Assembly (NCBI GenBank): GCA_024516035.1
Contig: CM044964.1
Span: forward strand, 27,808,717-27,872,716
From: Bactericera cockerelli
Lineage: Eukaryota > Arthropoda > Insecta > Hemiptera > Triozidae
Direction: 5' to 3'
DNA: 64,000 bases
The position numbers and the translations under genes were made by a program. Of the stretch, positions 62,653 through 64,000 are shown one piece after another. The stretch's first letter is position 1. Each line of letters begins with the position of its first letter. The notes beneath the pieces are model-generated. The model had not been told where the DNA came from, did no database searches, and worked only from the letters and a program-made list of their open reading frames with translations.

Positions 62653-63502
62653 TATATATATATATCTCCCTTGCCTTATCTTTTGTAAGTCTAAGTGACT
62701 TCTGGGGTTGGCTATATTGATACGATGAAATAATTTAGTTATTTCAGTTAGTCCTCTGTGGATGACCAATTGACCACACTATTAAGGAGTGTATCTCTAA
62801 CTCTCTGAGACAACCAATTACTCAATATAAGTTGATGGTCTCAACTGAGTTAGAAGGTATTTTTTTTCTTCAGTGTGTTGTATCTTCTTATCTATTTTAG
62901 CATTTTGGAAAATTGTCAACACAAATTGCTTTAGTTGTCCTAAGAGGAACAACGTAATTTTGTTTTATAGAAAGTATTACTGTTTCTTCTTCTTTTCTCT
63001 TTCTTTGTTATTAATTTGTATTTAGTTTTATTTATTTTGTACATCGTGTGAACTAAACGTAAGGTAATGATTATCCATAAAAATAATTGTTGAGCTAACG
63101 AGAAGTCTGTAACTTGAACTTTTCATTAAAAAAAAAAATATATTGTTATTTGTAAAAGAATGATATTATAAACAAACAACTCCTATAAGCTAAGTCTAAC
63201 ATGAATAGAATATGTTAAAAATGAATAAATTCATAAAAAAAAACACAATCTTCTTTAATATCTTTAATATTAGAAATTTCTCGGAAGTAATTATCGTCAT
63301 TCACATATAAAGAGCAAACGTTCAGCTTATCTTTTACACACCTAGTAAAGCGAAATGTACCTCGAAAGATTGTTGTAAAATATTTTAATTTTTTTTGAAA
63401 GGTCTGAAGTAAAATGTAGTGACGTAGAATAGGCTTCAGGTTTAGTTTTGTTAAATTATAAAACCAAAACCCACTGTAATATTTAAAAAAAATTTAAGCT
63501 TT
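62653..63502. other. No gene recognised
   Basis: AT-rich flank with A- and T-runs; a palindrome shared with 26340 and 57690 occurs near 63265. No supportable ORF. Confidence 0.5.
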
Positions 63503-63688
63503 AGGTCGGAATTATGAAACAGAATTAGTTAATCTAATCCAAAACAGAATTAATATAATTGTGTTTTGCCCTTAACACGCCCTCTAGTGGGAATTTCAAC
63601 CAATCACAGCGCATTTATATCAGCTGTTAAGTGATAGTGGATTAACAAATTCCAGATATTTAATCCTGTTTCATAATTTGGCCCCTAG
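63503..63688. mobile_element. MITE with ATTATGAAACAG inverted ends
   Basis: cggaattatgaaacagaatt at the left and aatcctgtttcataatttgg at the right are inverted. 185 bp, no coding. A diverged half copy lies near 56690. 63689-64000 is AT-rich with nothing recognised. Confidence 0.65.
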
Positions 63689-64000
63689 TATCTGATGCGC
63701 TTATATTTTATTCACAAGGTTCATGCTATCTATGAGTCTCGCACTAAGTGGTAGAATATTGGTGATTGAGAGCTGGGTTCAAGAAGGTTCTCTGTTTTCT
63801 GTATACTTCCTCACTTTGTTATTCTCTGTGTCTAACTTAATGGTATATACATATATATATATATAAAAATATTGATTCCTTTTACATTGTTGAGATTTCA
63901 TAATTGAGCAGGTTGGTGTTGTCGGAGTGTGTATGCAAATGTATATTGTTAAGTATTGTTCTTTTTTGTGGTTCTGGAAATAGTTATCTGAGAAAAACAA

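Overview
This is a stretch of an animal nuclear genome, most likely an insect. I infer the insect assignment, and a possible hemipteran, from the style of the repeats and proteins; no sequence comparison was run. It is AT-rich and crowded with transposable elements. Two real host genes could be reconstructed exon by exon. They are arranged head to head, about 1.06 kb apart.

Minus strand, 18864 down to 6813: condensin complex subunit 2 (NCAPH / Drosophila barren), the kleisin of condensin I. Nine exons join in phase into 530 codons. The C-terminal part that would bind SMC4 is not in the window, so the gene continues beyond position 1 or is broken by the elements at 1-6700. A genuine tRNA-Glu(TTC) gene (8997-9067) lies inside its intron 7.

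Plus strand, 19924 to 58357: mitoferrin (SLC25A28/37, Drosophila mfrn), the iron carrier of the mitochondrial inner membrane. It has two alternative first coding exons (19924 and 22261), each encoding its own first transmembrane helix, followed by seven shared exons. The first shared exon carries a one-base frameshift at a G run near 41337-41341. Without one extra base the assembled coding sequence is 1 nt short of a multiple of three.

The rest is repeats. A non-LTR retrotransposon with two open ORFs lies at about 2027-6311, and its ORF2 appears to be reached by a -1 frameshift at an A AAA AAC heptamer followed by a hairpin. A 10.2-kb foldback structure with arms of about 2.1-2.4 kb, made largely of 147-bp tandem units and pieces of a mariner-type transposase, fills much of mitoferrin intron 1 (28674-38917). 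There are two 0.88-kb foldback elements, Helitron-like elements (one a head-to-tail dimer), a piggyBac-type MITE, and dozens of SINE copies. I label the SINE families S1-S7 here (seven tRNA-headed types) plus a poly(A)-tailed retroposon E.

The most unusual pattern is that tandem duplications repeatedly begin at, or span, the splice sites of both genes. This holds for condensin exons 2 and 9 and mitoferrin exons 2, 4 and 5, while arrays end at or just before the acceptors of mitoferrin exons 3 and 8. Extra copies of the 5' splice site result, and in two condensin arrays each repeat unit looks like a miniature intron plus exon.
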